A stretch of 49,164 nucleotides of DNA from Candidatus Parvarchaeota archaeon. Lineage in GTDB: Archaea > Nanobdellota > Nanobdellia > CSSed11-243R1. The stretch spans positions 1 through 49,164 of the forward strand of contig WALP01000004.1 in the NCBI GenBank assembly GCA_015522785.1, in the 5' to 3' direction. Position 1 is the stretch's first letter, and each line of letters opens with the position of its first letter. Below are positions 48,666 through 49,164 of this stretch, piece by piece. Made by a program: the position numbers and the translations under genes. The notes beneath the pieces are model-generated. The model had not been told where the DNA came from and did not search any database. It saw only the letters and a program-made list of their open reading frames with translations.

Positions 48666-49164
48666 ATGAAAAAAATATTTGAAACCGAAGAGTATAGTTT
48701 GTATTTAATTCCAATAGAAAATACATTAAAGACGCTTGCGGAAAAAGGATTAGAAATTGCAACTCCAGGAGACATTGCAAGAGCAAGAAAAGAAGGATTT
48801 AATTACAAATATGGCGGGTTTGTAGATGCAAGCATAGCATATACGCCTAGTGGTAGCTACATAATCTCAAAATTAGATGATGGGCTTGTTGAATCCAAAG
48901 AAAGGTATAGAAAGTTGGATGAAAATGAAATTTCAAATCTAGAAAAGTTAGCAGAAAAAGGCGAAATACTAAAAACTAACAGATTTGGAGCGAAGGAAAT
49001 AAAAGTCAATGAGCTTGAGGGGGACGAAATTTTAAAATTTCTTTTCAAAGAAGAATTGGAAACATATAAAAATTTCTTAGAAGAAAAAGATGTAGATTCT
49101 ATTAGATTGGCACTTCTGAAAAAATCAGAAGTCAAACATTTTGGAGGCAATATTGTCTACGGAG
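48666..49164 (+). CDS. Hypothetical protein, runs off window end (operon gene 6)
   Basis: The frame from ATG 48666 stays open to the end of the window, giving at least 166 residues beginning MKKIFETEEYSLYLIPIENT. It looks soluble, helical and rich in Lys/Glu, with a central beta-like GGFVDASIAYTPSGSYIISK segment and no membrane helix in the visible part. GAGGGG lies just upstream, and the preceding gene ends 1 nt before. The true end and any further operon genes are outside the window. Unrecognised. Confidence 0.72.
   Translation, partial: MKKIFETEEYSLYLIPIENTLKTLAEKGLEIATPGDIARARKEGFNYKYGGFVDASIAYTPSGSYIISKLDDGLVESKERYRKLDENEISNLEKLAEKGEILKTNRFGAKEIKVNELEGDEILKFLFKEELETYKNFLEEKDVDSIRLALLKKSEVKHFGGNIVYG

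Noticed and set aside
1-49164. CRISPR arrays, insertion sequences, prophage or integrase signatures
   Set aside because: No spaced direct-repeat array, transposase, terminal inverted repeat with target duplication, or integrase motif was seen on either strand.

Overview
The window is archaeal chromosome: AT-rich, densely packed, and almost free of mobile DNA. The evidence is the gene set: FtsZ, transcription factor E, RpoK, an alpha proteasome subunit, the Rrp4/Rrp41/Rrp42 exosome, RNase P proteins Rpp30 and Pop5, SBDS, aIF5B, L7Ae, L24e, L40e, S28e, GatD/GatE, class I LysRS and archaeal Elp3. Many start codons lie about 26 nt downstream of a TATA box (leaderless), while operon-internal genes use a GGTGA-type Shine-Dalgarno. 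Compact overlaps, small proteins and many unrecognised ORFs suggest a DPANN-like lineage, but I cannot place it from sequence alone.

Layout. 1-3.3 kb (minus): gatE (cut by the window edge), an unknown ORF and gatD, the tRNA-dependent Gln-tRNA amidation enzyme. 3.5-6.2 kb: a SWIM zinc-finger protein, a GC-rich structured element that may be a non-coding RNA, and ftsZ. 6.2-8.4 kb: a nitroreductase divergent from a winged-helix regulator, then a TrmB-type regulator. 8.4-11.1 kb (minus): SppA, an RDD membrane protein and a TPR protein. 11.1-20.9 kb: elp3, a CBS/hibernation-factor-like fusion, a tRNA-Gln(UUG) with an insertion, TFE with a long lysine-rich tail, a site-2 protease, lysS, several unknowns and L40e.

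20.95-30.4 kb is one tight plus-strand superoperon: a winged-helix nucleotidyltransferase and a HEPN protein, then rnp3, rnp2, psmA, SBDS, an unknown ORF, rrp4, rrp41, a FAU-1-like RNase E/G-type protein, rrp42, rpoK, enolase, uS2 and a DUF192 protein. A second plus-strand block (30.4-37.4 kb) holds a TPR protein, a stand-alone asparagine-synthetase-like ATP pyrophosphatase, a phosphohexomutase, RNase J, GluRS and a phosphoesterase. The 21-35 kb stretch therefore concentrates RNA processing and decay (RNase P, exosome, FAU-1, RNase J). GluRS, GatDE and tRNA-Gln together cover indirect Gln-tRNA formation.

37.4-42.7 kb: acylphosphatase, a sugar nucleotidyltransferase, a frameshifted P-loop NTPase gene, then L7Ae-S28e-L24e-Adk and aIF5B. 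The L7Ae mRNA leader carries a predicted kink-turn beside its Shine-Dalgarno, which fits autoregulation.

42.8-49.2 kb is the least understood part: an unknown protein, an atypical kinase-like protein, an AbrB/PhoU-type regulator, and, divergent from it, an operon of at least six unrecognised genes, four with predicted membrane segments. Its promoter shares sequence motifs with promoters elsewhere in the window. This operon is the best candidate for an undescribed system, though no function can be read from it.
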